A stretch of 64,000 nucleotides of DNA from Monosporascus cannonballus (GCA_004154925.1 QJNS01000160.1:62001-126000); one strand, 5' to 3'. Shown: positions 1-12,050, counted from the stretch's first letter. Notes: generated from the sequence alone by a model not told the origin. Made by a program: numbers and translations.

Positions 1-379
1 AAATTGGGAACCTAATTTCCTTACGAAATTAAAGTTATTAATATTAATTATGGAATATACTTTAAATATTAAAAGTTTTTTTAATTTCGGAAACTTTTTG
101 AATTTTAAATTAAAAGCTGTTTAAGACGGCCCTAATATAAATTATTTACGATTTCTATATAATAAATTACCTACATAAAAAGATTACGATAACGGTATTT
201 TCGAAAGTTTTTTTTAGCCGGCTATATATCGCATAATGAGGTAATTTTGAAATAATTACGACGTAGGCAGCCATAAAAATATATAGAAAATAGAAAGAAA
301 AAGTTTTTAAAATTATTTTCGAGTTCCGAACAATTTTATAACGAAGTATTAAGTAAGTTTATAACCTATATTTTTAGTA

Positions 380-1180
380 GTTACAATAAATCGATTATTT
401 AAGATGATAATTTTAAAAATAATACGTATAATAAATATAAAATTATATGTAGAAATATTCGTAAAATTATATTAAAAATTCTATATGTTTTTAAAGCTAT
501 TATAAATAATAAAGTAATTAATTAACTAAAGCAATTCTGGGTTAGGTTTTACGAATTAATAAGGATAAAATAACGTTTTTTTATAGCATATTATTTAAAA
601 ACCGATAATATTACGAAAAAGGCTAATTAATAATAATTAATTTATTTGCGAACTTTCGTAACATATTTGCAATAAAAATAAAATAAGTGTTTTCTGGGGA
701 TAATATTCGTAATTAATAACGGAAATATGATTTGGATAAAATTATTTTGTCTTTATTTTATAAATATTATATTAACCCGATTCCTTAAATACAAAATAAT
801 TCGACAGCTAAAAAGGATTTACGTATAAAAACGAAAAATTTCGTTAGGAAATTGCGAAAAGATACGGAATTCGCCTAAACCGTAATAACAGCGGCTTAGC
901 AAAGCTAGGAAAGAATAACGAATAAACGTTGTTTTCCTATTAAAAGATACGAAATTAACAATAAATTTTAATTATTTTTAAAAGATTTTATTATTATCTG
1001 ATCGTCGAAAAACTTATTATAATTTTAAGCCAAATATTAGGTAATTAAAATAATTAATTCGTACGCGCTTAAATTCAATATATTTAAAAGAATTTATAGT
1101 TACTTTTACGTTAATTTATTAAGACGTAAAAAAATAGTTTTTTATTGTATTAAATTAACCTAAATACGTAACCTGTTTTA
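380..1180 (+). pseudogene. A1 integrase remnant (core and C-terminal part)
   Basis: This is a dead Ty3/Gypsy integrase. Around 430-650 the + strand reads FVKI, then KQFWVRFYELIRIK, then AYYLKTDNITKKAN and YLRTFV. These correspond to the usual core pattern F..KFW..L...L, Y.PQTDGQTE and the following YLR. Around 870-1180 a second stretch resembles the family C-terminal part (TVITAAQQ, then LFLKD, then a region like VFHVNLLR). Nearly all stops are TAA or TAG where related proteins have Gln or Trp, as expected from RIP. The same motifs occur in A2 on the other strand. Confidence 0.75.
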
Positions 1181-1239
1181 TTATCCTTAAATATGTAATA
1201 ATTTAAATTTTAGAATTAAAAATATCTCCTAAATTCGGA

Positions 1240-2360
1240 TTAAAAAATAAGAAAAATCTTTGTACGCCAAATCCAGATAAAATGATTAAATTAGGTAAAA
1301 CCGATTTAGGAATTATTCGAAAAATTTTTAAATACGGCAATTTTACAGCAGTTCGAAAAAAAATACGTCAATATGATTATTAATAACGAATTTTAAATAT
1401 AACGTATTATCCAAAAGTGGACGGATAAAATTTTAGTTTAAAAATACCGGTGGAATAATACGTAAGTAATATAGGAAATTTGGGGAAATTATTTAAAAAT
1501 AACCTTATATAGTTTATAAATAAACGTTAAAATAACCTTTGCATTATTTACGATTAAAATATATTAAAAAAAATTAAAATTTATAAAATTTATATGTTAG
1601 TTACGAAATGATTTAATTACTTTTAAAAATTTATAAATTTAATAATTTATTATATAAATTCATAACATTAATATTATACAAAAATTAAATACCTAAAACC
1701 CGTACTTGTTCGGTTATATTTTTATTAAACTTTAATAAAGCCGGAATTTGTTTTTAACCGTTTAAGTTATAATTACGAAACTTTCGAAAACGATAATAAT
1801 ATAATTATTAACGGTTATTAATTTAGCTTATACTATAAATTTATAAATAATATGAAAAAAATTCGGAAATATTATAAAAATATTTATATCACGAAATTTT
1901 TTATTTTTTTACTCAATATGTTTTTTATTACGTAAAACGGAAAAACCGGTGAAACCAGTTACTTACCTTATAGCTAAATAACGTATAAGCCAGAAAATAA
2001 AGGCGTAAATTTATTTCAAAACGAATAACGAACGAAACTTTAAAATATAAACGTAAGGCCTTAATACCTGTTTTTTCTTAAGTACGGATAGTTATTAAAT
2101 TAAAGTTAATAATAAAGAAATAATATAAAAAGTACGTAAAAAAGGCAAATTTACCAGGATTTCGTTAATTATAATTAAAATTAATTTCGCAAAATGCGTT
2201 AACCGTTTAACAAAATTTGCAAATATTTATAAATTATGCAGAAGTTATATTAAAAAAATATATTAGCAAAAATAAAAATGGTACTTATATCGAGATATTT
2301 ACAATTATAATTAACGTAACTTTAATAACGGATAACCTTTTTACTTATAATATTAAATAG
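1240..2360 (+). pseudogene. A1 extra coding region downstream of integrase
   Basis: About 1.1 kb between the integrase end and the purine tract reads as decayed protein and is matched by A2 at about 34540-35650 (-). Two stretches are clear in both copies. The first begins at about 1262 (LYAKSR in A1, LYAKSK in A2) and stays readable for about 110 codons, with stops that are almost all TAA or TAG. The second is at about 2155-2240 (SLIIIKINFAKCVNRLTKF in A1, SVIIIKSNFVKSVNRLTKF in A2). I do not recognise the domain, and it does not look like a chromodomain. It could be a C-terminal extension of pol or a third ORF. Agreement of two diverged copies at the protein level is the main support. Confidence 0.5.
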
Positions 2361-2885
2361 TTTAAAAATAATAAATAAATAATATATAAATAAATTATAT
2401 ATTATATTAATTTAAATTAAACACATTGGAGCGTTTGGCTCAACTAATTATATTGGTAAAATAAGATATATCGCAAATATATATAGGAGATTTATCTAAA
2501 ATTGCCTAAATATATAATGTATGAATAATTTTGGCAGTTTCCGATTTACCAAAAGGGCTTAAAAACATAAAAACATTTTTATACGGCATTTTAATAACGT
2601 TATTACGTATTAACTAATTTTTAAACTATCACGAAATAATATAAAAATACGGTATAATAAACGCTAATAAAAATTAATTTACTAAATTAAATTATTAATA
2701 TAAAAAAATAAAATAAGTAAAAACGTAACCGCATTTTTATATGTAAGCCTATTAACGTATAATTAACCCATAATTAATTTCTTAAATTAAACTTAGTTCG
2801 GAAATCGACAAATTTTCGAATTTCGGACCAATTAAAAATTAAAAATTAACGCAATTATTAATTTTGCAATAAATTAATCCCTTTT

Positions 2886-2902
2886 GTGAAAAGTGAGGGT
2901 AA
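2886..2902 (+). other. A1 polypurine tract
   Basis: The purine-rich run GTGAAAAGTGAGGG followed by TAA lies directly before the LTR. It is the expected primer site for plus-strand DNA synthesis. A2 has the equivalent GGGAAAGGTAGAGGG followed by TAA (33915-33940, minus strand). Confidence 0.7.
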
Positions 2903-3092
2903 TATACTGGGGCTGTATAAAGCCTTATTATGGAGCACCGGACAAACGCCGGTACCAAGCAGCACTAGCGCAGCGCCTTATATGCGAACACACATACAAT
3001 TGTATTTTCATCTTTCTTTTCTTTTCTCTTTAGTTGGAAAATAAACTCTCATTGGCAACTGATTGCAGACCGCTTAGGTGAAGCCTTTTACA
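2903..3092 (+). repeat. A1 3' LTR
   Basis: This 190-bp LTR is nearly unmutated. It begins TATACTGGGGCTG (ancestral TG) and ends CCTTTTACA. It matches the two A2 LTRs (33727-33914 and 40404-40592, both minus). The shared core includes GCACCGGACAAACGCCGG and a pyrimidine-rich stretch near 3010. It is flanked on the right by ATAGG. Confidence 0.9.
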
Positions 3093-3558
3093 ATAGGTAA
3101 AGATTTTTTGCTACAGTTTAAAAAACGGGGTTATATATCCGAAAATTACCCGTTACGAAAAAAGCTGATACGAAATACCTTTAATAGCCTAATGGCGGGG
3201 TACCGAAGGGTTTTTAAAACAGTTAAGTGGTTAAATACCAGTTATTTTTGGAGAATATAAAGAAAAACATAAAGGAATAGAGAATGTATGCGGTTTGCCA
3301 GCAGGCAAAAGCTAGGCATTATTTACCTTATAGCAAATTAAGTTCCTTATTAGTACTTACAATTCTTTTTTAAAAATTTCGGTAGAAAGAATCCTTAGCC
3401 ATAAAGGGTACGGCCGTAACAGGCAATACTTAATACGGTGGAAAGGGTACAGTAATCAAAATAATTCGTAAAAGCCGTCAGATAACGTAAATAAAAATAT
3501 AAAACCGGAATACGAAAAGGAACAAAGAAAACTTAAAAATGAAACAAAACACAAATAA
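3093..3558 (+). pseudogene. Chromovirus pol C-terminal remnant with chromodomain (element F)
   Basis: Directly after the A1 LTR the + strand encodes a chromodomain. From about 3382 one frame reads VERILSHKGYGRNRQYLIRW, continues KGY, and ends NNS*KPSDNV before a TAA at 3556-3558. This fits the family pattern VE.IL......YLVKWKGY....SWEP..N; the WEP Trp codon is now TAA. Upstream the same frame gives GLPAGKS with TAG stops in place of Gln, as expected for the end of an integrase C-terminal domain. An open frame at 3078-3260 starts inside the A1 LTR and is not a real start. Chromodomains at this position mark Ty3/Gypsy chromoviruses. The rest of F would lie left of A1, outside the window. Confidence 0.75.
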
Positions 3559-3729
3559 TAATTGTATTTATTTTTTAGGCAGTAGGTTGCCAGCCATTAA
3601 CAAATCTCCGGCACTACGTTAGATAAGTATTTAAAAACTTAAAAATCCAAAAAAAAACGACGAGACCATATAACGACCTAGCAGCAACCCCCTATTACTC
3701 CTCCAGGCCTTCGTCCTTCTCGTTCTTAG

Positions 3730-3750
3730 GCGGGGGAATTAAACCCCCGC
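3730..3750. other. G+C-rich perfect hairpin
   Basis: GCGGGGG, a 7-nt A+T loop and CCCCCGC form a perfect 7-bp stem in otherwise A+T-rich DNA. It could fold in an RNA from either strand. No role can be assigned. Confidence 0.45.
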
Positions 3751-4082
3751 GAAAAGGCGCCTATAAGATATCGGCATTTTAGGTGGTAACGAATTAGCGG
3801 TTACGGCACCATTAATGGCCAGGCCTAAGGATATATATGATTTTGAGATAAAGCTCCTAAAAGGTGGTTAACCCTTTCTGCTTAAGGACGTCGGCAATGC
3901 GTTTCTGCATAACCACGAACACGGTAAGGTAGTTGGTCGCGTCGTCGACCGCCTTGGCGTTCGGCAATAAGGCGCTTGCTTTTCTGCCGTTCTGCCATAG
4001 CAGTAACGTAGGCCTCCGCCTTTTTAGCAGCAGGTATAACGGCGGCGGCCTTTTTGCCCTGCAGGACCTTTTTTATGACCAC
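3750..4082 (-). pseudogene. Ala/Lys-rich coding-like fragment, unrecognised
   Basis: On the minus strand a 66-codon frame (4082 to 3882) starts MVIKKVLQGKKAAAVIPAAK and is rich in Ala, Lys and Arg. After about residue 40 a neighbouring minus frame gives a better continuation (VDDATNYLTVFVV, then KRIADVLKQKGLTTF), so a single-base indel is likely. The segment keeps CA and TG, unlike its surroundings, so it is low-copy, recent or shielded from RIP. The composition suggests a helical or coiled-coil protein. I do not recognise a family. The opposite strand also has a 71-codon frame, so the coding strand is not certain. Confidence 0.35.
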
Positions 4083-4858
4083 TTAAACCGCCTTAATAAT
4101 TTATTACATTTAATTAATAATAACATTTTAATCAAATTAGAGGTATAATATTATAAGAAATAAAAATTACATAATTTACCTTAAAAATATTAAAGTTAAC
4201 GATTACTATTACAATAAAATTAAAAGTATAAAGATTTAAAGCGTTAATAATTTAATATGTAAGGTTAATAATAATATAAACAATAAAAGACAATATACGG
4301 CGTAAATTAAGATATAAAAATATAAGGTTTATTTTAGGTCTTATGATAAGCATATTTATTTATAGCCGTTAAAAAACCGTATTAATTATTATACTTATTA
4401 TTTGGTTATTAAATCGTAATGAATTTTCTTTTAAGTAAAAAAATATAAAATAATTTATATTTATTATGTACGTAAACGGACGTAAAACCGGACGATTATC
4501 GAAATATGGCGTTAAGGTAGCGGAAATACAGTACGGTACGAAAAAAGATAGTATTATTATTATTAGTATTATTATAATAGCAGTCATAAGAATAAAAAAG
4601 ATAATATTAAAAAATAAAGGAAAAATAAAAGAATACAGTTGAAAAAAAAAATCTGGAAAATAACTTTTTGCAAAATAATTAATGATCTAAAGGAATATTT
4701 TATCTTATTTCGCTTTATATTAGAATTTCATTTTACGATACATTTACTTATAAGGGCTATTACGAATTACCGGTTACCTTTTTTCGACCCCCCTCCCCCC
4801 GCCCCGCGGGTCTCCAATAGTGCTTCTAAGGACAAGAGTACGGTGGGAGGGGTGACTC

Positions 4859-4956
4859 TGTTAGGTACCAAGGTGCGGCCCCCTTTCTGGGGCCCAGCGA
4901 CCCACCAGTATAACTCCAGTTTGTGTATATATAGGGGGGCTTCGCCCGCGAGTAGT
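4859..4956 (+). repeat. Candidate F 3' LTR, left part (interrupted by hAT-like element)
   Basis: The run GGTGGGAGGGGTGACTC is followed at 4859 by TGTTAGGTACC, then a TATATATAGG box near 4928. This fits a polypurine tract and an LTR start. The hAT-like element splits it after 4956, and the sequence would resume at 13073 and could end near 13124 (ATGAACA). No second copy is in the window to prove it, so this is inference from layout. Confidence 0.35.
4949..4956 (+). repeat. Left 8-bp TSD of hAT-like element
   Basis: CGAGTAGT lies directly before TAGGGTGAGGG. The identical 8 bp follow the other terminus at 13065-13072. Eight-base TSDs are characteristic of the hAT superfamily. Confidence 0.88.
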
Positions 4957-5100
4957 TAGGGTGAGGGAATGGGTATCCGTGGGTGACCCACGAAGACCCA
5001 TGGGTTCTGATAGGTACCCATCGGATTTGCCAAGGACCTATTAGGTACCTATTGGGTCTTGCCAAGGACTCACGGGTACCCAGTAGGTAAAAGATTTGCA
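4957..5100 (+). repeat. hAT-like left terminus with subterminal repeats
   Basis: After the TIR comes a run of short related and palindromic motifs: GGGTGACCC, CCCATGGG, GGTACC and CCAAGGAC repeated about every 20-40 bp. Such clusters bind transposase in hAT elements. The stretch still has normal CA and TG content, in sharp contrast to the interior. The apparent 94-codon minus frame 4826-5110 is an accident of these repeats. Confidence 0.75.
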
Positions 5101-5199
5101 TATAAAGCAAATCGCTTTAATAATTTAAAATAATCTGAAATAATCCGATAAATGTGATAATATTAAAAAATTTATAATTAAATTGCATAAAACTTTTTA

Positions 5200-5480
5200 A
5201 GTATTATGAAACCAAATAACGCCGATTTCCTTTTAAACCGAGCCTAAATCTCGCTTAAAATTCCATTTTTATTATTATTCTGCGTATTATCCGAATCCTT
5301 ATTATTTTGCGCGTTATTATTTTGTACGTTATTATTTTGCTCGTTTTTGTTTAATACGTTTAAAATTTTGGTTATAAGTTTTGTTTAACGAAACGCCAGG
5401 TTTTTTACCGGGAGCCGCATTTTTTATTTACGGTTCTGCTAAACTTTGGTAATAGCTTAAAATATTTTTAATTAATTATA
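5200..5480 (-). pseudogene. Asn/Gln-repeat coding remnant in hAT-like element
   Basis: On the minus strand one frame reads NEQNNNVQNNNAQNNKDSDN, then NTQNNNKNG, then ILSEI with a TAG stop in place of Gln, then ARFKRKS. The repeat is a 15-bp direct repeat in DNA (unit CGTTATTATTTTGTA on the plus strand) at about 5299-5343. A periodic unit that is also in frame suggests a real low-complexity protein segment near the C-terminus of a leftward gene. It cannot be assigned to a family. Confidence 0.4.
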
Positions 5481-6149
5481 TATCCTTTTATTAAATAATA
5501 ATTCGTTTGGCGTAAATAACGTATAAATTGGTTATTATAAAAAATTAAATTATTTTAAAATTAGTTTATGTATTATTTATTGTTAAATAATTCGATTAAT
5601 ATAGCTTTTGCCGCTTTTTATATAACGCCTATAATAAAAATTTAAAATTTTTATTAATTTTTAAATTATTACGAAATTTCCTTTATTAAACGTTAAAAAA
5701 ATATTTTTTTAAGTAATAATTTAATATTTATTTAATATTATCAGAATTTAGGTAAAACGGCGGCTATATACATTAATATTATTTTAAAATTATTAATTGC
5801 AATAATGGTATAATAATTAATAAGTATTCCGCAAATTTTCGATTAAGTATAAATATAAGCGATTTTCTTTTGAAAAATAAAGTATATAAAATAACATAAA
5901 GTAATTAAAAATTTTTTCATAATTTATCAAAATACTTTATTTTAAAAAGTTTTATTTTTTATTATAAGAAAAATAATATATATAATATTATTATTTTACA
6001 ATTATTTTTTTAATTTTAATTTATATAAATAATTATTTCTTATAATAAAAATTTATATATTTTGTAATAAAAAACAACTTTATATTAAATTTAATCCGCT
6101 ATTAAAAGTTACGAATATATTAATTATGTTCTTTATTGTCTTAACCTAA

Positions 6150-6600
6150 TAATTACGGGCCTGGCTTGCTATAATTATAATAATAAATTTAAATTATTCC
6201 GGAAAAACGGCCGGTTTTAAATAAGGATTAATGTTTAACTTTTCGAAATTTTGTTTGCTAATTTTTTAATAACGCCTTTATTTTTGACATTAGTTGGCCT
6301 TTTTTTGTTTTGCGAAATTAATCCTTAAATGTAGTTTTTTTATATTAACATTTATTTACCTTAATAATCCAATTAGCATATGGAGATTTCCGGAATATTT
6401 AATTTTCGTTTTCGTTATTTTCGATTTTATCCGGATTTTTTAAATCGTTATTTAATATTCCGTAAACTTTGTTTAGTAATAAATTATATTAATCCGGCAA
6501 CTTTCTTAGGTTTTCGATAAACGGAATTTGGAGAGTTTTCCGTATTTTTTTCTTATATTTTTCGAATCATTTTCGGGTATAAACGGGGTTATTATTATCG
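6150..6600 (-). pseudogene. Decayed leftward coding segment in hAT-like element
   Basis: The minus strand keeps one readable frame with stops that are TAA or TAG only, e.g. IFRKSPYANWIIKVNKC, then KKTTFKD, then FRKTKKGQLMSKIKALLKN. This is consistent with a gene whose Gln and Trp codons were hit by RIP. No motif is recognisable. It could belong with the Asn/Gln-rich segment to its left. The open frames 6953-7138 and 7164-7364 on the same strand are hydrophobic and A+T-driven, and I cannot tell whether they are sense. Confidence 0.3.
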
Positions 6601-7399
6601 TATATAATATCGTTATTTAAATTAAATATTTTAATTCGGGTACAAAATAATATAATTAAAATTAATTTAAATTATTACGGTAATATTAATTAATAATTAA
6701 AATAATACTTTAACTAAATAAAATTCTAAATACGTTTTATTAATATAAAAAAGTATTAAATATATAATAAATTACTTACAAAATAAGCAAAACCAAAAAA
6801 TATATTATTAATCCGTTATCATAATATTAAAACGGTTTCGTTTAGACATATATTTAAATAATTTAATTAAAAAATAATTTTGAAAATATTAATTAAATTA
6901 TATATATTCTTATTAAAAATAATCCTTAATAATATCCTTTTACTGATTATCGTTAATACGGTATACCGAACCCTTTTTTTAAAAATTTAAATTTAATTAA
7001 AAATTTCGGTAAAATTTCCGGAATTCGAAATAGAAATACGTATAATAAATTATACATTTCGTTTATTATGTTTTTCCTAATACTTTTTATACGTTTACTT
7101 AAAGTGTTTAACCGTTTCCTCGTAAAATACATTATCAAATAATTCTAATTAAAAATATTTTTATTAATCGTTAAAATAATTACGGAATTTAATAACCGTA
7201 TTACTTAATAATAGGGAAATGAAAACGGAAAAATAAACCAATAAGCAATTATTAAAAAATAACCTATTAATATATTTAAAAACTTTCGAAATTGCCAATT
7301 TGGTACTTTTCCGCAATAATCGTAACCATATTGGTAATCGATTAATAAATTTAAAAGATAACAATTTTTTCTTATTTTTTATTTCTTTTTTATCTTTTG

Positions 7400-10300
7400 G
7401 CTTTTTATCCGGATAATATTTTTAATAAATCTTTACGATATGCTTTTCGTATTTATGTAAATGCTTAAGCATAATTTTATACCCACCCACTATATGGGAA
7501 ATATGGTTTTCCCGGGAAAAACCGGAATTATTTATTATTCCGATAAAGTATTTAAAAATATTAATTAAATAACGAATAAATTTAATACCGTTAAAAGGTA
7601 ATATATAACCCGTTTTTTTAATAATAAATATTTACGTACAAACCTTTAAATTATAAGGTATATAGTTATAATACGTAACAATAAGAAAATTACCGAACTT
7701 TAACGGCCATAAACGTTACGAATTATTTAAAATACGTTTTTATAATCCAAAATCTTATTTATAATTATGTTTTATTAAATTTATAAAAAGGTTTTTTTTA
7801 TCGGAACCGAAATAAATCCAGATAATAAATACGTATAATTATAAAAATTAAATAGTTATTTTATAAGTATTTCAAAAAATACGTACTAATATGATCATAT
7901 ATTTTTCCTTCGTCTTAATAAGACTTTTGCCCTATTTCGGCAAATGTTTGAATTTTTTATTTTATTCGTCTAAAGTTTTTTTAAATTTATTTTGTAACTT
8001 TATACTATAAGTTTTTAAAAAATTATTAAATACTTTTTATAAATATGTAACGTATATGCATAATGCCAAATTTCGTTTACCTACTGAAACTTGTTGCCTA
8101 ACTTTTAATAAAATTATTTTTACATAGTTATTTATTTAATATTAAAGCCATTATCCGTAATAAGAACGTAAAATCGATTAATTATTCCTAGCTTTTTTAA
8201 CTAATATAATAATTTATCGTTATTAAATTTATTTAATTTAATATTATAAAGTTAAATATTACTTGAAAAATAATATTTTTTTATTCCTAATTAATCCTAT
8301 AAATAATAACTTTTTGGAACGAAAATACCAAAGAAGGCATAATCTAATCGTTATAATTAACTAATATATAAAAATTTAAAAGAATATCCTTAAATTTATA
8401 TTTAATAACCGTATTAACATATATCCGTATATATTTTATATATATTTTTATTATTAATAATTTAAAACCGTTATCATAAAATAACATTATAATTCGGAAA
8501 TATTTATTTAAAAAAACTTTTATAAATAAATATTGAAATACGAAATAATTAATTAAAACAATTTAATTAAAATTAAGCATTTTCAGTAATATTATATCCT
8601 AATTATAATAAAAAAATTATTTTAAAATTATTATCTATAAAAAAAGGAAAAAGACTAAAAATAAAAAAAGTTCACTAAGAACTCACTAATAAAAAATTAT
8701 ATAATAATTATTTCAAAATTATTTCAAATTATATATATATTATAATTATATTAAGGGCTTTATTATTAACAACCAGGTCCGTTTAATATACGTTTTTACG
8801 GCCTATATTATTCCGTAAATATTTTTTATAAGACTTATTCCGTTTTTTTTTTTGGGAAAAATAAGATATGTAAAATAATACTTATATCACCAATACTTAA
8901 TCTTGGGCTATTTAATTATCCGTTAACAAATTTATATAAAACTTTTTTAATATTCCGAATCATAATTTATTTTATTAAATATGCCAATAACTTCGTTTAA
9001 TAGGTTTTCGTTATTTTTATTATTAACGTTTTCTTAAAACCATAACTATCGCTAAAATTAAACCACCTAATTTTTATACTAACGCTTTCGATATTTATAA
9101 TATTCCCGGTTAATAATAAGAAAATCGGCCTTCCGTTCTTTTTGTAATTAAAATTAGCTTATATAATGTGGTATAATAAAACGGTTTTTTTTAATTAGGT
9201 AAACTTAATATATTAAGTTATTTTTCGTTCGGTAATTCTTAGCTAAATTATAAATAACTAAGTTCCGAATTTGGTTTTCAGATATTTTATTTTTAATTCG
9301 AATTTATTATAATCGGTTTTTAGCTTTAATAATTTTTACCGTCACCTTTTAACAAATAATTTTCGCTAAATATTTTATTATTATTTTAATTATTATTAAC
9401 ACAATTTTTTAAATTATTATTTTATAAAAAAATATTTTATAATTATTTATTATTATCGAAATTATTATTACCAAAATTAGAATTTTCCAAAATTTGCAAC
9501 ATTATTTCGGTATTACAATAAATTCTATTAAAACCATAATAGAAATTCTTTTTATAACAAACGGATAATTGGCGAAAATAAAAAAAATAATCGAAATTAC
9601 ATAAATAACTGGCGATATAAGGTCTTAAAATTACGTATTAATTTTTTCGAACGTCGCTTTTTTTTTCCTTTTTATTAAATTTTTATAATAAAGTTATTTG
9701 CTTTATTTATTTTATTTTAAGCCTAATACCACCAAAATAATATAAAAAAAATTATCCGTTTTAAATAATGCTTTAAATCCTTTACAAATTAACAATACCC
9801 AAAACGAACTTAACCAAAATTCCAATAATTTTATTTTTAATTTTCCCTCGTTACTTAAATTTACTAAATATATACCTATTTAATATATAATACAAAAGAA
9901 ACTAATATTATTAACTGACTTTATTTCCAAATCCGCTAAAAAACACTAAATAAATCGATAAGACTTTAACCAAAAATATTTATGCATAAGGTTCGGCGTT
10001 ATAAACGGAAGCCTAATAATAAATATATAACCCGGATTATTTTAAAATTATTTCATTATTAATATTTTTTAATAAATATATTTTGCAAAATTTGAAAATA
10101 CAAGAAAAATACCTGCTTAATTTTCAGAAAAATACTATTTTAACGTATCGTTCGCAAAATACTTATAAATACATTATTCCAATTTATGCGGATAAAAGCA
10201 TTTACTTTAAAAGCATTACAAAAAACTATAAAACATTTTTTAGTTTTTTTATTTTAAAATAATAATTTTTGCATTATTTATAATAAACGAATAACGCTTT

Positions 10301-11780
10301 AAATAAAAAAATATTTATATTATTAAGGAAATTTATTCCCACTAAAATATAATTATTTTAAGGCCAGTTATAAAATTTTTAAATTTATCAAAAAAATAAT
10401 ATATATTTTATAAATTATTTTAATTAACTTTTTCTTTAATTATTTTAAATATTTATTCAAAAATGAGCTAAAAAAATAATTAATATTGTTTAATTAAATA
10501 AATCCCATTTTAAATTTTATAAGTACAAAACTCCTTATCGATAAACCTTTAAATTCCGTATATCTTATATAAATTTTTATTTAATTAAAATTTTGCATTT
10601 ATTAAAAAGTTTTCACTTTATTTTGTCTATTTAATTACTTAATTTTTTCCATTTTTAATTTAATTAAATTTTATTACCTTACCTTATTATAATACGTTAT
10701 TTTTAATTACCATTACTTAATTTTTAAAATAATCCTAAAATAATTGTATTTAAAATTTTTAATTTCCAATTCCGTAATACCCCCTTTACTTAAACGTCGG
10801 AAATCCAACGAATTATTATTTTAAAATCCGCATATCAAAAGGGTTCGGACGCGAAAAACCAATATTTCGATAAAACAAAATAATATCGAAAAAACTTATT
10901 ATAACCTGAAATAACAAATTAATTACAAATTAAATAATTAAAAAGGTTTTAATTTATATATAATTCCTAAAAAATAAACCGCGCAAAATATAATTATTTA
11001 ACAAAAAATTAATATTTATTAATAAATATTATTGTATAATTATTATAATATTTTATTAATTATTAATAACTAAACAAAATAATAATATATTAATTAAATT
11101 ACAACGGAATAAACCGAAATTAAAAATATATTTATAATATTAAATAATAACAATAAACCATATATTAATATTAATAATAAAATAACCGAAATATTTTATT
11201 ATGGCGATAATATTATTAACGATATTTGTTATAAATTTATGGTTAATTACCGAAACGATTTAATATTTTAATTACCGGAAAATCCTATTATACCTTACGT
11301 TTAAAAATTTTATGTAACGATCCGATAAGTAATTTTTTGCATTAATTATTTTTTAATTATTTTATTTATATTTTTAACGTTTATTACCGATTTAAGGCGG
11401 GAATATTTTATTAAATATTCGTACAAAAAATAATAACGAATTTCTATATACGCATTACGTTAAAATTACCAAATTTATTATTAACAAGAAAATAAACCTT
11501 TTAATGTAATTTCGTTATATATCTTAATTGTTTTCGGCAAATAACGTCCTTATAAATAAAAACGACTTTAACGTTAATATTAAAATTAAAAATATTAAGG
11601 ATATTATTTTTACATTTCGTTCCGTAAATTCCTAATATTTCTTAATTATATTATTTTTTAATCTTTTTAACGTAATTTTAAATTATTTAATACTTAATAT
11701 TTAAAATATTATAATATCGTAAACGATTTGTATTTTAAACTATATTTATATAAGAATAACTTGCGAACGCTTTTGGAAAT
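7400..11780. other. hAT-like element interior, unreadable
   Basis: This is strongly RIP-mutated, TA-rich DNA with stops in every frame on both strands. I found no motif, no long frame and no LTR or TIR that would mark a nested element. It presumably holds the body of the transposase or other cargo. Confidence 0.5.
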
Positions 11781-11792
11781 TATAAATTTTTA

Positions 11793-12050
11793 GGTGCAAA
11801 AATATTTCGGCCTTAGATATAATTTTCGACAATTACCCAAAATACCTTTTATTTAGGAAAGGGGCTTTTTGCTGTATTATATGGCCCGTTATAAATTTTA
11901 CGATATTGCCATTTAGAAAAAAAAATGTCTTCGCTTAACAATACAAAAAAAGAAATAAACCTTATAAAAAGTTGCCATAATTTTCGATTTGGGCAAATTC
12001 GAAACTAAAGAAAAAGGTTTGCCCGTATAGTTACGTTAAAACATAATATT
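11793..12050 (+). pseudogene. Decayed rightward coding segment 1 in hAT-like element
   Basis: One + frame runs about 86 codons: VQKYFGLRYNFRQLPKIPFI, then ERGFLLYYMARYKFYDIAI, then KKKCLRLTIQKKK, then KVAIIFDLGKFETKEKGLPV. Every interruption is TAG or TAA at a place where CAG or CAA is plausible. The frame is much more protein-like than its alternatives. Function is unknown. Confidence 0.45.

Larger units (their letters stand above)
1..3092 (+). mobile_element. Ty3/Gypsy LTR retrotransposon, family A, copy A1 (3' half, cut by window edge)
   Basis: This is the 3' half of a RIP-degraded Gypsy element. From 1 to 2902 it matches, base for base apart from C-to-T and G-to-A changes, the reverse complement of the A2 copy at 33915 to about 36900, and it ends in a 190-bp LTR. 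The order is integrase core, integrase C-terminal part, an extra 3' coding region, a purine tract and the 3' LTR. The 5' LTR, gag, protease and RT lie beyond the left edge. The 5 bp after the LTR are ATAGG, and the partner TSD is out of view. Immediately downstream is a chromodomain remnant of a different element, so A1 probably inserted into that older element. Confidence 0.88.
3559..4858. other. Region downstream of F chromodomain, partly escaping RIP
   Basis: Positions 3690-4090 are clearly G+C-richer and keep CA and TG. The flanks 3559-3690 and 4090-4780 are A+T-rich with dense stops. I see no complete gene. It may be the 3' non-coding part of F, since a purine tract and LTR-like start follow at 4840-4859. 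Open frames across 4369-4587 (-) and 4639-4959 (+) look like chance frames. Confidence 0.4.

Noticed and set aside
4639..5110. Frames of 106 (+) and 94 (-) codons
   Set aside because: They run across the candidate LTR and the hAT subterminal repeats. The apparent Pro/Gly-rich peptides come from GGGTACC-type DNA motifs.
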